Below the pieces are notes generated by a model. The model made no database searches. It saw only the letters and a list, made by a program, of their open reading frames with translations, and was not told where the DNA came from. A stretch of 64,000 nucleotides of DNA from Corynebacterium casei LMG S-19264 (GTDB taxonomy: Bacteria; Actinomycetota; Actinomycetes; Mycobacteriales; Mycobacteriaceae), in contig NZ_CP004350.1 in assembly GCF_000550785.1 (NCBI RefSeq), positions 724,009-788,008 on the forward strand, in the 5' to 3' direction. Numbering within the stretch: position 1 is the first letter of the stretch; every line of letters begins with the position of its first letter. A program made the translations under genes and the position numbers. Shown here in pieces: positions 36,096-45,409 of the stretch.

Positions 36096-36791
36096 ATGTC
36101 AGAGCAATTGACTAATGTCGGCGTCGTTGATGTGTGGGCACCACGAGCATTTCCGGAATACCGCACCACCATCAAACGTAACCCAGGCAATGACCTCATC
36201 ATGGTCAATGAGCGCCTCGGTGAAATCACCGGCCCAGTCTTCGGTGATAAAGACCTCGGTGGCCTGGACAATGACATGACGCTTGTCAACGGCGGCGAAG
36301 CTATCGGCCAGCGCATCTTGGTCCACGGTAAGGTCACCGGCTGGGACAACAATCCAGTAGCCAACACCCTGATTGAGGTTTGGCAGGCCAATGCTGCGGG
36401 ACGCTACCGCCACAAGAATGACTCGTGGCCAGCGCCACTGGACCCACACTTCAACGGTGTGGCGCGTTGCTTGACTGATAAAGACGGCAACTACAGCTTC
36501 TACACCATCAAGCCTGGTGCATACCCTTGGGGCAACCACCACAACGCGTGGCGTCCAGCGCACATTCACTTCTCCCTCTACGGCCGTCAGTTCGGTGAGC
36601 GTCTGGTTACCCAGATGTACTTCCCGGATGATCCAATGTTCTTCCAGGACCCAATCTTCAACTCGGTACCTCAAGGCGAGCGTGAGCGCATGATTTCCGT
36701 ATTTGACTATGACCAGACGCGTGAAAACTGGTCCTTGGGCTACAAGTTCGACATTGTCCTGCGCGGCAAGAACTCCACCCCGTTCGAATAA
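36096..36791 (+). CDS. pcaH: protocatechuate 3,4-dioxygenase beta subunit
   Basis: A 231-residue intradiol dioxygenase chain that cleaves protocatechuate to 3-carboxy-cis,cis-muconate. The non-haem iron ligands are recognisable: Tyr in AAGRYRHKND, Tyr in KPGAYPWGNHHNAW, and two His in WRPAHIHFS. Segment EVWQANAAGRYRH is typical of the beta chain. A ribosome site GGGAGGATC precedes the ATG. pcaG follows after 29 bases; together they form the alpha-beta heteromer. Confidence 0.93.
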   Translation: MSEQLTNVGVVDVWAPRAFPEYRTTIKRNPGNDLIMVNERLGEITGPVFGDKDLGGLDNDMTLVNGGEAIGQRILVHGKVTGWDNNPVANTLIEVWQANAAGRYRHKNDSWPAPLDPHFNGVARCLTDKDGNYSFYTIKPGAYPWGNHHNAWRPAHIHFSLYGRQFGERLVTQMYFPDDPMFFQDPIFNSVPQGERERMISVFDYDQTRENWSLGYKFDIVLRGKNSTPFE

Positions 36792-36820
36792 AACATCTGA
36801 AGATTTAAAAGGAGCAGAAA

Positions 36821-37510
36821 ATGCGTATTGATAAATCTCCGAATGGGGAGTTTCGTTATGGTGAGCTCGCTGTCGGCGACCAGGATGAGGCCGAGTACGG
36901 AATCATGCCGTCGCAGACCGTGGGTCCTTATGTCCACATTGGTCTGATTCGTGAAGGCTCAGAAATTGTTGCGGATGGTGAAGACGCGGTAGAAATCACC
37001 GTCACCACCATCGACGGTGATGGCAACCCGATTGCGGACTCCATGATTGAGTTCTGGCAGCCAAATGAGCAGGGTGTATTCAACTCTGATTTGGATCCAC
37101 GCCGTGAGCAGCCAGCTACTGCAGAAGGCTTCCGCGGTTTGGGCCGTGCCTTCGCCGATGAGACCGGCACTTCCACGCTCAAGACCATTATTCCTGGTCT
37201 GTTGGACACCATTGAGGGGTTTGTCCCAGCACAGCAGGTTGAGGCACCACACATCAAGGTTGGAGTCTTCGCTCGCGGCATGCTGGAGCGCCTGTACACC
37301 CGCCTGTACTTGCCGGAGTTCGAAGAGGCGAATGCTCAGGATCCGGTATTGCAGCTTGTCGATGAACAAAGGCGCAGCCTCCTTATCGCCGAAAAGACCG
37401 ATAAGGGCTACCACTTTGATATCTACGTTCAGCACACCGATCCGGAGAAGGAAACCCCATTCTTCGACATCGTTGCTGATTCCGAAGCCGGCGAAGCTGC
37501 CGGAAACTAG
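36821..37510 (+). CDS. pcaG: protocatechuate 3,4-dioxygenase alpha subunit
   Basis: A 229-residue intradiol dioxygenase alpha chain with the same fold as PcaH. The N-terminal MPSQTVGPYVHIGL and the segment DSMIEFWQPNEQGVF correspond to PcaG proteins. It lacks the iron-binding His pair, as expected for the non-catalytic alpha chain. An AAAGGAGCAGAAA ribosome site precedes the ATG, and its stop codon lies at the possible upstream GTG of pcaB, so translation of the two is probably linked. Confidence 0.92.
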   Translation: MRIDKSPNGEFRYGELAVGDQDEAEYGIMPSQTVGPYVHIGLIREGSEIVADGEDAVEITVTTIDGDGNPIADSMIEFWQPNEQGVFNSDLDPRREQPATAEGFRGLGRAFADETGTSTLKTIIPGLLDTIEGFVPAQQVEAPHIKVGVFARGMLERLYTRLYLPEFEEANAQDPVLQLVDEQRRSLLIAEKTDKGYHFDIYVQHTDPEKETPFFDIVADSEAGEAAGN

Positions 37511-37539
37511 TGCGAGATTCCAGCATTACTGTAGAGCTT

Positions 37540-38796
37540 ATGACATACCCGTTTTCACGTAGCACTTATTCGGATATTGCCGGTGGCGACACCGCTGTTC
37601 ATTCTTTCATTGGAGATGAACAGTTCCTGCTGGCGATTGTGGAATTTGAAAAGGCACTTGCTACGGCAGCACATACCAGTGGTTTCATCACGGATGATGA
37701 GCATGTAGCTGCGCTTAAAGCGATTGATTCCTATGAATTAGATGTCGCGGAAATTTCGACGCTGTCGGCCGGGGGCGCAAACCCGGCTATCCCGATTGCC
37801 AAGCAGCTCAAGGCATTGGCTGGCGAAGTCGGCATAAAAGGTATTCATACTGGTGCCACGAGCCAGGACGCGATCGATACGGCGCTGGTGTTGGTCCTTA
37901 AACGCGGTATTGCAGAGCTGCTCGATGGCTGCACGCATATCATGCGTATGCTTGCCGGACTAAGCGAGTTACATGCAGATACTCCGATTGTTGGGCGGAC
38001 CTTGGGCCAAGCCGCACAATCTATGACTTTCGGACTCATTGCTGCGAACTGGTTGGAAGTACTCGATAACGCATGTCAGGAAGTTGAGCGCGCAAGCACC
38101 TTACTTCCTGTTCAATACGGGGGAGCCACTGGCACTTTGTCTGCGACGCATCCGCATGGGTTGGATATCCACGATCAGCTCGCGCAGATGCTGGGGTTGG
38201 AATCACACCCACGTGTCTGGCACACCAACCGCGTGCCGTTCGCGCGAGTTGCATCTGCACTCTCCATTGTTGCGGGTGCAATTCGCAAGATAGCTGGAGA
38301 CATCGTGTTTATGTCCGCATCCGAGGTCGGGGAGTTGCGCGAAGCGACCCCAGGCGGCTCGTCCTCGATGCCGCACAAGGCTAATCCAGCCGCAGCCATT
38401 GCTGCTGATGGCTATGCCCGCCGCGCGCCGGGTCTGGCCAACACCATGCTGGAGTCCATGGACTCGCGTTTGCAGCGCGGTGTGGGCAGCTGGCACGCCG
38501 AGTGGGCCACCCTGCGGGAGCTCGTTGCAGTCACAGCTTCAGCACAATCGCGGCTGTATGCCAGCCTGATCGGAATTGGCGTTAACAAAGAGGCAATGGA
38601 AAACAACCTCATTGACACCGGCACTATCGGTCACACACATGACCTCATCAAAGCCATCATCGATCACGCGGAGTTCATCCACCGGCCGCACTCCGAAGAC
38701 GGCTGCTCCTACTGTGAACCGTGGCAAGACCCAGTACGCACTCGTAAGAACCCAAGTGAAGGAAGAAACAATGACTCAGCAGAATCCAGCACCTGA
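37540..38796 (+). CDS. pcaB: 3-carboxy-cis,cis-muconate cycloisomerase
   Basis: A fumarase/aspartase-superfamily enzyme of about 418 residues that lactonises 3-carboxymuconate to 4-carboxymuconolactone. The superfamily signature GGSSSMPHKANPA (near residue 280) and the substrate-binding TGATSQDAIDT are present. I use the ATG giving MTYPFSRST; a GTG ten codons upstream that touches the pcaG stop is an alternative. The C-terminal end overlaps pcaC by 26 bases, so these genes are tightly linked. Confidence 0.9.
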   Translation: MTYPFSRSTYSDIAGGDTAVHSFIGDEQFLLAIVEFEKALATAAHTSGFITDDEHVAALKAIDSYELDVAEISTLSAGGANPAIPIAKQLKALAGEVGIKGIHTGATSQDAIDTALVLVLKRGIAELLDGCTHIMRMLAGLSELHADTPIVGRTLGQAAQSMTFGLIAANWLEVLDNACQEVERASTLLPVQYGGATGTLSATHPHGLDIHDQLAQMLGLESHPRVWHTNRVPFARVASALSIVAGAIRKIAGDIVFMSASEVGELREATPGGSSSMPHKANPAAAIAADGYARRAPGLANTMLESMDSRLQRGVGSWHAEWATLRELVAVTASAQSRLYASLIGIGVNKEAMENNLIDTGTIGHTHDLIKAIIDHAEFIHRPHSEDGCSYCEPWQDPVRTRKNPSEGRNNDSAESST

Positions 38797-39184
38797 ATAT
38801 GACAACGGCCGCAAGGCAGCGCACGAAGTGGGAATGGGCAATCGCCGTGCGGTCTTAGGCGATGCCCACGTTGATGCTTCCGTTGAGAAGATGACCCCGG
38901 TGACGGAGAAGTTCCAGGACTTCATCACGCGCACCGCATGGGGCGATATTTGGCAGCGCGAAGGACTTGATCACACCGAACGCCGTCTTCTCACCATCGC
39001 TATCTTGACTGCTGTGGGCAATGACGGTGAGCTGAACATGCACATCCGTGCTGCTCTTCGCGCTGGTGTGGATTCTGAAAAGATTGGCGAGGTTCTGCTA
39101 CACACCGCTATCTACGCTGGTGTTCCGAACTCGAACCACGGCTTCGCGTTGCTGAACGCGGCTGTTAAAGAACTGGAGGACTAG
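38771..39184 (+). CDS. pcaC: 4-carboxymuconolactone decarboxylase
   Basis: A 137-residue enzyme of the CMD family that converts 4-carboxymuconolactone to the enol-lactone. The core TEHRRLLTIAIL-type helix (DHTERRLLTIAILTAVGN) and the AIYAGVPNSNHGFALLNAA end are characteristic. The start ATG (MTQQNPAPE) is preceded by GAAGGAAGAAAC and sits inside the end of pcaB in another frame. It is a stand-alone decarboxylase, not fused to the enol-lactonase PcaD as in some relatives; no pcaD is seen in the window. Confidence 0.9.
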   Translation: MTQQNPAPEYDNGRKAAHEVGMGNRRAVLGDAHVDASVEKMTPVTEKFQDFITRTAWGDIWQREGLDHTERRLLTIAILTAVGNDGELNMHIRAALRAGVDSEKIGEVLLHTAIYAGVPNSNHGFALLNAAVKELED

Positions 39185-39190
39185 CTCTTC

Positions 39191-41053
39191 ATGCGTTCTT
39201 CAATTGCGACTGTTTGTCTATCGGGCACTCTCGCGGAAAAGCTGCGGGCTGCTGCCGATGCCGGCTTTGACGGAGTAGAAATCTTTGAACAAGACTTGAT
39301 TGTCTCGCCGCATTCACCAGAACAAATTCGTGAACGTGCTGCGGAATTGGGTCTCACACTGGACTTGTTCCAGCCGTTCCGTGACTTGCTGAGCGTGGAA
39401 GAAGATATCTTCCGGGATAATCTGCGCCGTCTGGAATCCAAGTTCCAGCTCATGCAGCGTCTTGGCATGGACCAGATTTTGGTGTGCTCTAACGTGGCTA
39501 CTGCCACTGTGGATGATGATGAAGTCCGCGTGGATCAGCTGCGCCGCGCCGGTGAGTTGGCTGCACGCTATGGCTGCTTCATCTCTTATGAGGCATTGGC
39601 TTGGGGCAAGTATGTTAATACTTATCAGCATGCTTATGACCTTGTGGTTAAGGCTGATCATCCGAATGTGGGCACGTGTTTGGATTCTTTCCATATTCTT
39701 TCCCGCGGTGATGATCCATCGGGGATTGCGGATATGGATCCGGATAAAATTTTCTTCTTGCAGCTCGCGGACGCTCCGACTATGGAGATGGGAATCTTAC
39801 CGTGGTCACGCCACCACCGCGTATTCCCGGGCGAGGGTGATTTCGACCTGAAGAACTTCATGGAGCAGGTAGCCAAATCAGGTTATAACGGTCCAGTGTC
39901 GTTGGAGATTTTCAATGATGAATTCCGCGAGGCTGAGGTCGGCCGGACCGCGATCGATGGTCTACGCTCGCTGATTTGGTTGGCGGACAAAACTGCAACA
40001 CGGGTGCCGGACTCACCGTTGGAATTACCGAAGCTGGCTGATGCTCAGTCACCACGGGGCTTTGACTTTGTGGAACTACGCACGGGGCGCCTGGGCGAAG
40101 TCACCAAGGCACTGCACCAACTGGGATTCCGTTTGGGTGGCTACCACCAGTCCAAACCAGACTTTCAAGCGTGGGTGCAGGGGGATGTTCGCATCATCGT
40201 GGAGGATGAAGGTTCCACCGGTGGCGCAACGGAGCTGACAGGCTTGGGTGTCATCGTGGATGATGCCACTGCTGCGGCAGAGCGTGCCACCGCGTTGAAA
40301 GCAACACCAGTTCCACGCATGACCGGGGAAGATGAAGAAGACCTACATCCAGTCTTTACCCCAGATGGATCTGAACTGTACTTTTGTGGACCAGGACAAA
40401 CTGGCCGGGGAAGCACATGGATACCGGAGTTCGGTTTTGAACCCGATGAAACCAGTAGCTCGGAGACTTCTGACGTATTGATTAATTCTGTTCACCACAT
40501 TGCTTTGGCGCAGCCACGGCATATGGCTGCGGAAACCCGTTTATTTTACTCTTCGGTTCTGGGATTGGAACCAGCTGTGCCGGAGTTCATTCCGTCGCCA
40601 GCAGGTCTGGTGCACAAGCAGGCGATTGAAGGCGAGAATGTTTGCATCACAGTGTCGGCCGCTCCGGAAGGCTCTGAACAGGGTGGTTTCTTTGCTGAGC
40701 ACTACCCGGAACACATCGCTTTTGGCAGTGATGACGTCTTTGCAGTTGCACAACGCGCGGTGAGGCGTGGATTGAAGATGTTGCCCATTCCAGAGAATTA
40801 CTATGATGACCTGGCAGCACGCTTCGGACTGGAACCGGGATTCATCACGAAGATTAAAGCACTCAATATTTGCTATGACCGCAGCAGCAATGGCGAATAT
40901 CTGCACTTTTACACCGCGCCTTTGGGCAATACCTTCTTTGAGGTAGCTGAGGTTCGAGGGGACTACCGCGGTTTCGGCTGGGCAGATGAACCGATTCGCT
41001 TGGCCGCGCAATACCGCGCGCTGCGCGATGATGTCCGCGGAATCCCGCGCTAA
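39191..41053 (+). CDS. qsuB: 3-dehydroshikimate dehydratase, fused with a VOC domain (QsuB)
   Basis: A 620-residue protein very close to C. glutamicum QsuB. The N-terminal half (to about residue 285) is a TIM-barrel sugar-isomerase-like dehydratase that turns 3-dehydroshikimate into protocatechuate; metal-site segments YEALAWG, CLDSFHILSRG, QLADAP and RHHRVFPGEGDFD are clear. The C-terminal half has two VOC/HPPD-like modules including HIALAQPRH and LHFYTAPLGNTFFEV. GGAGG precedes the ATG, six bases after the pcaC stop. Placing it in the pca run makes protocatechuate production and breakdown one transcription unit. Confidence 0.92.
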   Translation: MRSSIATVCLSGTLAEKLRAAADAGFDGVEIFEQDLIVSPHSPEQIRERAAELGLTLDLFQPFRDLLSVEEDIFRDNLRRLESKFQLMQRLGMDQILVCSNVATATVDDDEVRVDQLRRAGELAARYGCFISYEALAWGKYVNTYQHAYDLVVKADHPNVGTCLDSFHILSRGDDPSGIADMDPDKIFFLQLADAPTMEMGILPWSRHHRVFPGEGDFDLKNFMEQVAKSGYNGPVSLEIFNDEFREAEVGRTAIDGLRSLIWLADKTATRVPDSPLELPKLADAQSPRGFDFVELRTGRLGEVTKALHQLGFRLGGYHQSKPDFQAWVQGDVRIIVEDEGSTGGATELTGLGVIVDDATAAAERATALKATPVPRMTGEDEEDLHPVFTPDGSELYFCGPGQTGRGSTWIPEFGFEPDETSSSETSDVLINSVHHIALAQPRHMAAETRLFYSSVLGLEPAVPEFIPSPAGLVHKQAIEGENVCITVSAAPEGSEQGGFFAEHYPEHIAFGSDDVFAVAQRAVRRGLKMLPIPENYYDDLAARFGLEPGFITKIKALNICYDRSSNGEYLHFYTAPLGNTFFEVAEVRGDYRGFGWADEPIRLAAQYRALRDDVRGIPR

Positions 41054-41089
41054 TTATTAAAAATCTTATTATTTAGAGGATCTACAACT

Positions 41090-41959
41090 ATGACAGATAA
41101 AACTTTGCTGCTTGGTCTCATTGGTCACGGCATTGCCCAGTCCCGCACCCCGGGTATGCACGAAGCTGAAGGCTTAGCGCAAGGTATTCCTACCGTGTAC
41201 CGCGTGATCGATACCGCCGAGGAACCAGCGAAGTCCTGGGCACTGAAAGACATCCTGGATGCTGCGCGCACCTTGGGTTTTAACGGTCTCAACATCACCC
41301 ACCCGCACAAGCAGGAAGTACTTGAGTTCCTTGATGAGGTAGATGAGCGCGCCGCGAAGATCGGCGCGGTCAACACCGTGGTCATCCGTGACGGCAAGTT
41401 CTACGGCTACAACACCGATGTCACCGGCTTTGGCCGTGGTTTGGAGCAAGGTCTTCCGGAAGCCAAGCTCGACAACGTTGTCCAGGTTGGCGCCGGTGGT
41501 GCTGGTAATGCCGTGGCACAGTCACTGATTGCAGCTGGCGTGAAGAACCTGTTTGTCGCTGACTTGGATCCAAAACGTGCACAAACCCTGGCAGAAACCG
41601 TGAAGGCAGCGGCCTCCGAAGACGTTGATTCTTTCACCATTACTGGTGTAGATATGGCCGATGTGGAGGGCTACATCACCAAGGCCGATGGCGTGGTAAA
41701 TGCAACCCCAGTCGGTATGGAAGCACTTCCAGGTACAGCATTTGATACTTCTATCCTGAAGCCCACCCAGTGGGTCAGCGACGTGATTTACCTACCGTTG
41801 GAGACCCAGCTTTTGCGCGAGGCGAAGGCTATTGGCTGCCCAGTCGTCGATGGCTCAGGTATGGCAGTTGGCCAGGCTCTTGATGCTTTCAAGCATTTCA
41901 CGGGCCGCGAGGCAGATACTGGGCGTCTACGTGAGACCTTCGTTGCGCAAGGTCAGTAG
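41090..41959 (+). CDS. qsuD: quinate/shikimate dehydrogenase (QsuD type)
   Basis: A 289-residue shikimate-dehydrogenase-family enzyme. The substrate site GLNITHPHKQEVL holds the catalytic Lys, with NTDVTGFGRG holding the catalytic Asp, and VGAGGAGNAVAQSL binds the dinucleotide. It resembles the NAD-preferring quinate/shikimate dehydrogenase of C. glutamicum more than biosynthetic AroE, partly by its catabolic context. It would feed dehydroquinate or dehydroshikimate into QsuB. An AGAGGATC ribosome site precedes the ATG. Confidence 0.88.
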   Translation: MTDKTLLLGLIGHGIAQSRTPGMHEAEGLAQGIPTVYRVIDTAEEPAKSWALKDILDAARTLGFNGLNITHPHKQEVLEFLDEVDERAAKIGAVNTVVIRDGKFYGYNTDVTGFGRGLEQGLPEAKLDNVVQVGAGGAGNAVAQSLIAAGVKNLFVADLDPKRAQTLAETVKAAASEDVDSFTITGVDMADVEGYITKADGVVNATPVGMEALPGTAFDTSILKPTQWVSDVIYLPLETQLLREAKAIGCPVVDGSGMAVGQALDAFKHFTGREADTGRLRETFVAQGQ

Positions 41960-41989
41960 CAGCAAAACTATCACTAAGGGCTTTGTGAG

Positions 41990-42001
41990 TATAGTAAGCC
42001 T
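41990..42001 (+). promoter_or_regulatory. leaderless promoter of the IclR gene
   Basis: TATAGT at 41990-41995 is followed by only six bases before the ATG at 42002. No ribosome site is visible, so transcription probably begins at the start codon. This gives the regulator a promoter of its own inside the run of genes. Confidence 0.5.
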
Positions 42002-42790
42002 ATGGCGAATTCAAAGTCTGGGGAAACGGTCCTAGAGCGTTGCGTTCGTGTCCTGGAGGCCTTCGATAAAACTCACTCCACGCTGACTGTGAGTGAGATT
42101 TCGCGCCGGGCAGATCTTCCGATGTCCACGGCGCACCGCATGGTGTCAGAGCTGGTAGAGGTGGGGCTGCTCGACCGTACTGAGGATAAGCGGCTGGTTA
42201 TGGGCAGGCGTGCATGGGAGATGTTTGCGCGTACCAACCCGGTGGAAGAATTGCGCTTTCGAGCGCGTCCCGTGCTGGAGGGAATCCACTCGGCAGTCCA
42301 GCAGTTTACGTCCTTGGCGGTGCCGCAGTTTGAAGATAACGAGGTGCTGTTCATTGAGCGGTACACACGTTTCGGAGATGCCAAAATCCGTGCGACTCAA
42401 GGCGGGCGCATGGATCTTTTTGATAATTCCAACGGGATCATCTTCCTAGCGTATGCGCCTTTTGACGTTTTAGAGCGAGTCTTTTCCGAACCCATGGTGT
42501 CAAAGACCGATGGGAAAACCTATGACTTAGATGTCGTTCAAGACCAGGTCGAGTTCGCACGCCGTAATGGCTACGCGAAAATTACCAATGGCATGGTGCG
42601 TGAAAATGTTGCCTATGCGGTGCCATTGATGGGGGCAGATGGCCACCTAGTTGCGGCACTATCAGTGGTGGGTAAGGCCGAAGAGTGCGATGATGACGTT
42701 ATTTTGACTGTTCTAGCGGCATCCGGAAATCAGCTTTCCCACGGCGATAAGCCTTTAGTTCTGCCGCGAATTCCGCGTCATGGACGCTAA
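42002..42790 (+). CDS. IclR-family regulator (PcaR-like)
   Basis: A 262-residue regulator with an N-terminal winged helix-turn-helix (STLTVSEISRRADLPMSTAHRMVSELV, residues 22-48) and a C-terminal IclR ligand-binding domain from about residue 80. IclR proteins such as PcaR and PobR often respond to aromatic acids, so this protein may control the pca/qsu genes. It could instead control the TRAP genes that follow. The short segment LVLPRIPRHGR ends the protein. Confidence 0.82.
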   Translation: MANSKSGETVLERCVRVLEAFDKTHSTLTVSEISRRADLPMSTAHRMVSELVEVGLLDRTEDKRLVMGRRAWEMFARTNPVEELRFRARPVLEGIHSAVQQFTSLAVPQFEDNEVLFIERYTRFGDAKIRATQGGRMDLFDNSNGIIFLAYAPFDVLERVFSEPMVSKTDGKTYDLDVVQDQVEFARRNGYAKITNGMVRENVAYAVPLMGADGHLVAALSVVGKAEECDDDVILTVLAASGNQLSHGDKPLVLPRIPRHGR

Positions 42791-43041
42791 ATGGTGCCCG
42801 ATTATTCCTGGAAACATCGGCAGTTCGTTATATGAACGGCTGTACCCCTGGCGGATCCTTGGTGCTACCCCTAGTCACCCCCACTGCAAACGTGTCATCG
42901 CGCGAGCTGCGGGTTTAGGGAAATGACGGTGCGATATCCGAACCAAGAACAATTAACTCCATTGAACGGAAAACGATTCGTCTTGTGTTGCGGCTCTCAT
43001 TAAATTACTCGTATCGATTCAAATCACATTTAGTAGGGAGA

Positions 43042-43365
43042 ATGGTCGTGACTAAACAACTAGTCGGCGAGACGCCAAACGCACACAGTGAAAACGGACC
43101 TTTCTGCGCTGTAAAGGTCCACCCAGGTAGCTTCGGTACCTTTGCGGGTATCGCAGCAAACGGCCAGGGGGAAGTCCTCAACGAGCAAGGTGAGGCAATC
43201 ACAGGCTTGTACACAGCAGGCAATGACCGAAATTCCATCATGGGCGGTTTCTACCCTGCCGGTGGCGTCAATCTTGGCCCTGCGCTGGGGTTCGGCTACA
43301 TCATCGGCCGCGAACTTGCAGGCGCTGATGACTATGAAGTCACCGGACAAGAATCTACGCTCTAG
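43042..43365 (+). pseudogene. C-terminal remnant of an FAD-dependent dehydrogenase
   Basis: About 107 residues match only the last fifth of a ketosteroid-dehydrogenase/fumarate-reductase-like flavoprotein. Typical FAD-end segments are NGPFCAVKVHPGSFGTFAGI, ITGLYTAGNDRNSIMGGFYPAG and GPALGFGYIIGREL. A complete member has around 500-570 residues and begins with an FAD-binding motif, which is missing. Upstream of 43042 I find no remnant of the rest. GGGAGA precedes the ATG, so a short protein might be made, but it could not be a working dehydrogenase. Confidence 0.75.
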
Positions 43366-43517
43366 AATTCCACCCGAATTTGAGTCCGAGGAAAGCTTAG
43401 CCCTGCCGTAGAGTGCATTTATTCGCACAATAGATGCACGAAATAATATTACGGTACGAAAACCAGGGTAAGCGATAAAATTCGTTTCCTCGGCACCCTA
43501 AAACAAGGACCACTGAC

Positions 43518-44120
43518 ATGACTGAAATGCCAGCGACACCACAATGGATGGGGGCGCCAAGACGTCCGGCACCATTGATCTGGTTATCCAAAATAGAAGA
43601 AGTACTTGGTGCTTTGCTAGTTCTTCTCATCTTTGTCCTCTTAACCGTCCAAGTCTTCCAACGCTACCTCCCAGTGGCTACCCAACCTTGGATCGGTGAG
43701 ATTTCACGCTATGCGCTTATGGCGTTGGGATTTATCCTCGTCGGCTCGCTGATGGGACAGGGCCGTCATCTGAGCATCGAAGCGATCATGAATGTTGGCC
43801 AGCCTCGATTCAAGCGCACGGTGGTTGTTATTTCTTCCATCATCAGCGCGGTAATCTGCGCCGTGTTGGCGCAAGACTCCTGGGCCCTGATTTCTTCCGA
43901 TACTGGACAAACCCTGCAAATTACCGGAATTCCGATGTGGATGCTCTACGTCATTCCTTTTGCAGCATTCGTGTCTGCAACCATCCAAGCGCTGGCGAAT
44001 ATCGTGTGGGCGCCCTTTGAAAACATCTCGACCATCGAAGATGAAGCCCTTCGTGCCGCAGCTGATATCTCAGGCGAGCACACGGGCATTGAGACTGATT
44101 CCAAGGAGGCGCGTTCATAA
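43518..44120 (+). CDS. TRAP transporter small permease (DctQ type)
   Basis: A 200-residue membrane protein with four predicted helices and the DctQ-type segment RYLPVATQPWIGEISRYALMALGF near residue 50, which includes the conserved Trp/Glu region. It forms the small membrane subunit of a tripartite, ion-driven importer. Its stop codon shares a base with the start of the large-subunit gene. The location next to the quinate/protocatechuate genes suggests that the importer takes up a related carboxylate. Confidence 0.88.
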   Translation: MTEMPATPQWMGAPRRPAPLIWLSKIEEVLGALLVLLIFVLLTVQVFQRYLPVATQPWIGEISRYALMALGFILVGSLMGQGRHLSIEAIMNVGQPRFKRTVVVISSIISAVICAVLAQDSWALISSDTGQTLQITGIPMWMLYVIPFAAFVSATIQALANIVWAPFENISTIEDEALRAAADISGEHTGIETDSKEARS

Positions 44121-45397
44121 TGACTGTCGCAATCATGCTCATTGCCATCGGTATCTTGATGGCCATCCGCGTGCCCGTCGCGCTTTCTATCCTGGGCCCC
44201 AGCTTGGTCTACATGCTGGCTACCGGAAACAGCCCGGGCTTTGCCATGCGCATTGCCGCAGACGGTATTGCCAGCTTCCCGCTTCTGGCCGTGCCGCTTT
44301 TTATCTTGCTCGGTACCGTTGCTAATTACGCCGGAGTAGCGGACTGTCTCTTCGAATTTGCAGAATCTCTGTTGCACCGCGTGACTGGCAACTTGGGCTA
44401 CGTCAACGTGTTCGCTTCTGTCGGTTTTGCATGGATGTCCGGATCAGCGCTGGCTGATGCCGCGGCCATGGGCAAAACCTTGGTTCCCGCCATGGAGCGC
44501 TCTGGTTTCAAAAAGTCCTTTGCCACTGGTTTGACCGCATCTTCCTCGCTGATTTCACCGGTCATGCCGCCGTCTATCCCGGCAGCTATCTATGCTTCGG
44601 TCGCAGCCGTTTCTACCGGTGCGCTCTTCGCCGCCTCTGTGCTACCAGCATTGCTGCTGGCCGGTTCGTTACTGGTGGTGGTGGCGCTTTATGTATCGCG
44701 CCACAAAGAAGACCTCGTGGGACCAGCAGAAAATCCACGCCCCATCGGTGAAGCCACCGTTCGCGTGCTCGGTGCATTGCTGACCCCGGTCATCATCCTG
44801 GGCGGTATCTTGGGCGGTTTCTTCACCCCAACCGAGGCTGCTGCGCTGGGTGCGCTGTACATCATGATCCTTGGCTTCATCTATCGCAAACTCACCATCA
44901 GCTTGCTGTGGAAGGCATTGCGCGAGACCGCAGTGACCACCGCATCCATCATGCTGATCATTGCGGCAGCCACCATCTTGGGCTGGATTCTAGCGCGTGA
45001 GGAAGTGCCGCAGGCACTGTCTTCCATGATGACCGGCAACCTGAATTCCCCAGTGACATTCCTGTTTGTCACTGCGGTTCTGCTGCTCGTTCTCGGTGCT
45101 TTCATTGACGCTACCGCGCTGCTGTTGATTACCGTGCCAATCCTGTTGCCTGTGGCAACCGAATTTGGTGTGGACCCGATCCACTTCGGGGTAATCACCA
45201 TCCTGGCACTAATGATGGGGCTTTTGACCCCACCAGTCGGCACGGTGCTTTTCGTTATGAGCTCGGTGCTGCGCATGCCAGCGGGCGAAGTATTCAAGGG
45301 AGTACTACCGTTTCTTGTCCCAATCAGCATCGTCTTGTTGCTGCTCATTTTCTTCCCTGGCATCGTCACCGTTGTCCCCAACCTGGTTGGAATGTAA
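44120..45397 (+). CDS. TRAP transporter large permease (DctM type)
   Basis: A 425-residue integral membrane protein with about twelve helices. The DctM signature is visible in FASVGFAWMSGSALADAAAMGK (near residue 95) and SSLISPVMPPSIPAAIYAS. The C-terminal region has LLTPPVGTVLFVMSS. It is the channel-forming subunit of the TRAP system and is followed by the binding-protein gene 12 bases later. Confidence 0.9.
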   Translation: MTVAIMLIAIGILMAIRVPVALSILGPSLVYMLATGNSPGFAMRIAADGIASFPLLAVPLFILLGTVANYAGVADCLFEFAESLLHRVTGNLGYVNVFASVGFAWMSGSALADAAAMGKTLVPAMERSGFKKSFATGLTASSSLISPVMPPSIPAAIYASVAAVSTGALFAASVLPALLLAGSLLVVVALYVSRHKEDLVGPAENPRPIGEATVRVLGALLTPVIILGGILGGFFTPTEAAALGALYIMILGFIYRKLTISLLWKALRETAVTTASIMLIIAAATILGWILAREEVPQALSSMMTGNLNSPVTFLFVTAVLLLVLGAFIDATALLLITVPILLPVATEFGVDPIHFGVITILALMMGLLTPPVGTVLFVMSSVLRMPAGEVFKGVLPFLVPISIVLLLLIFFPGIVTVVPNLVGM

Positions 45398-45409
45398 GGA
45401 GATATTCGC

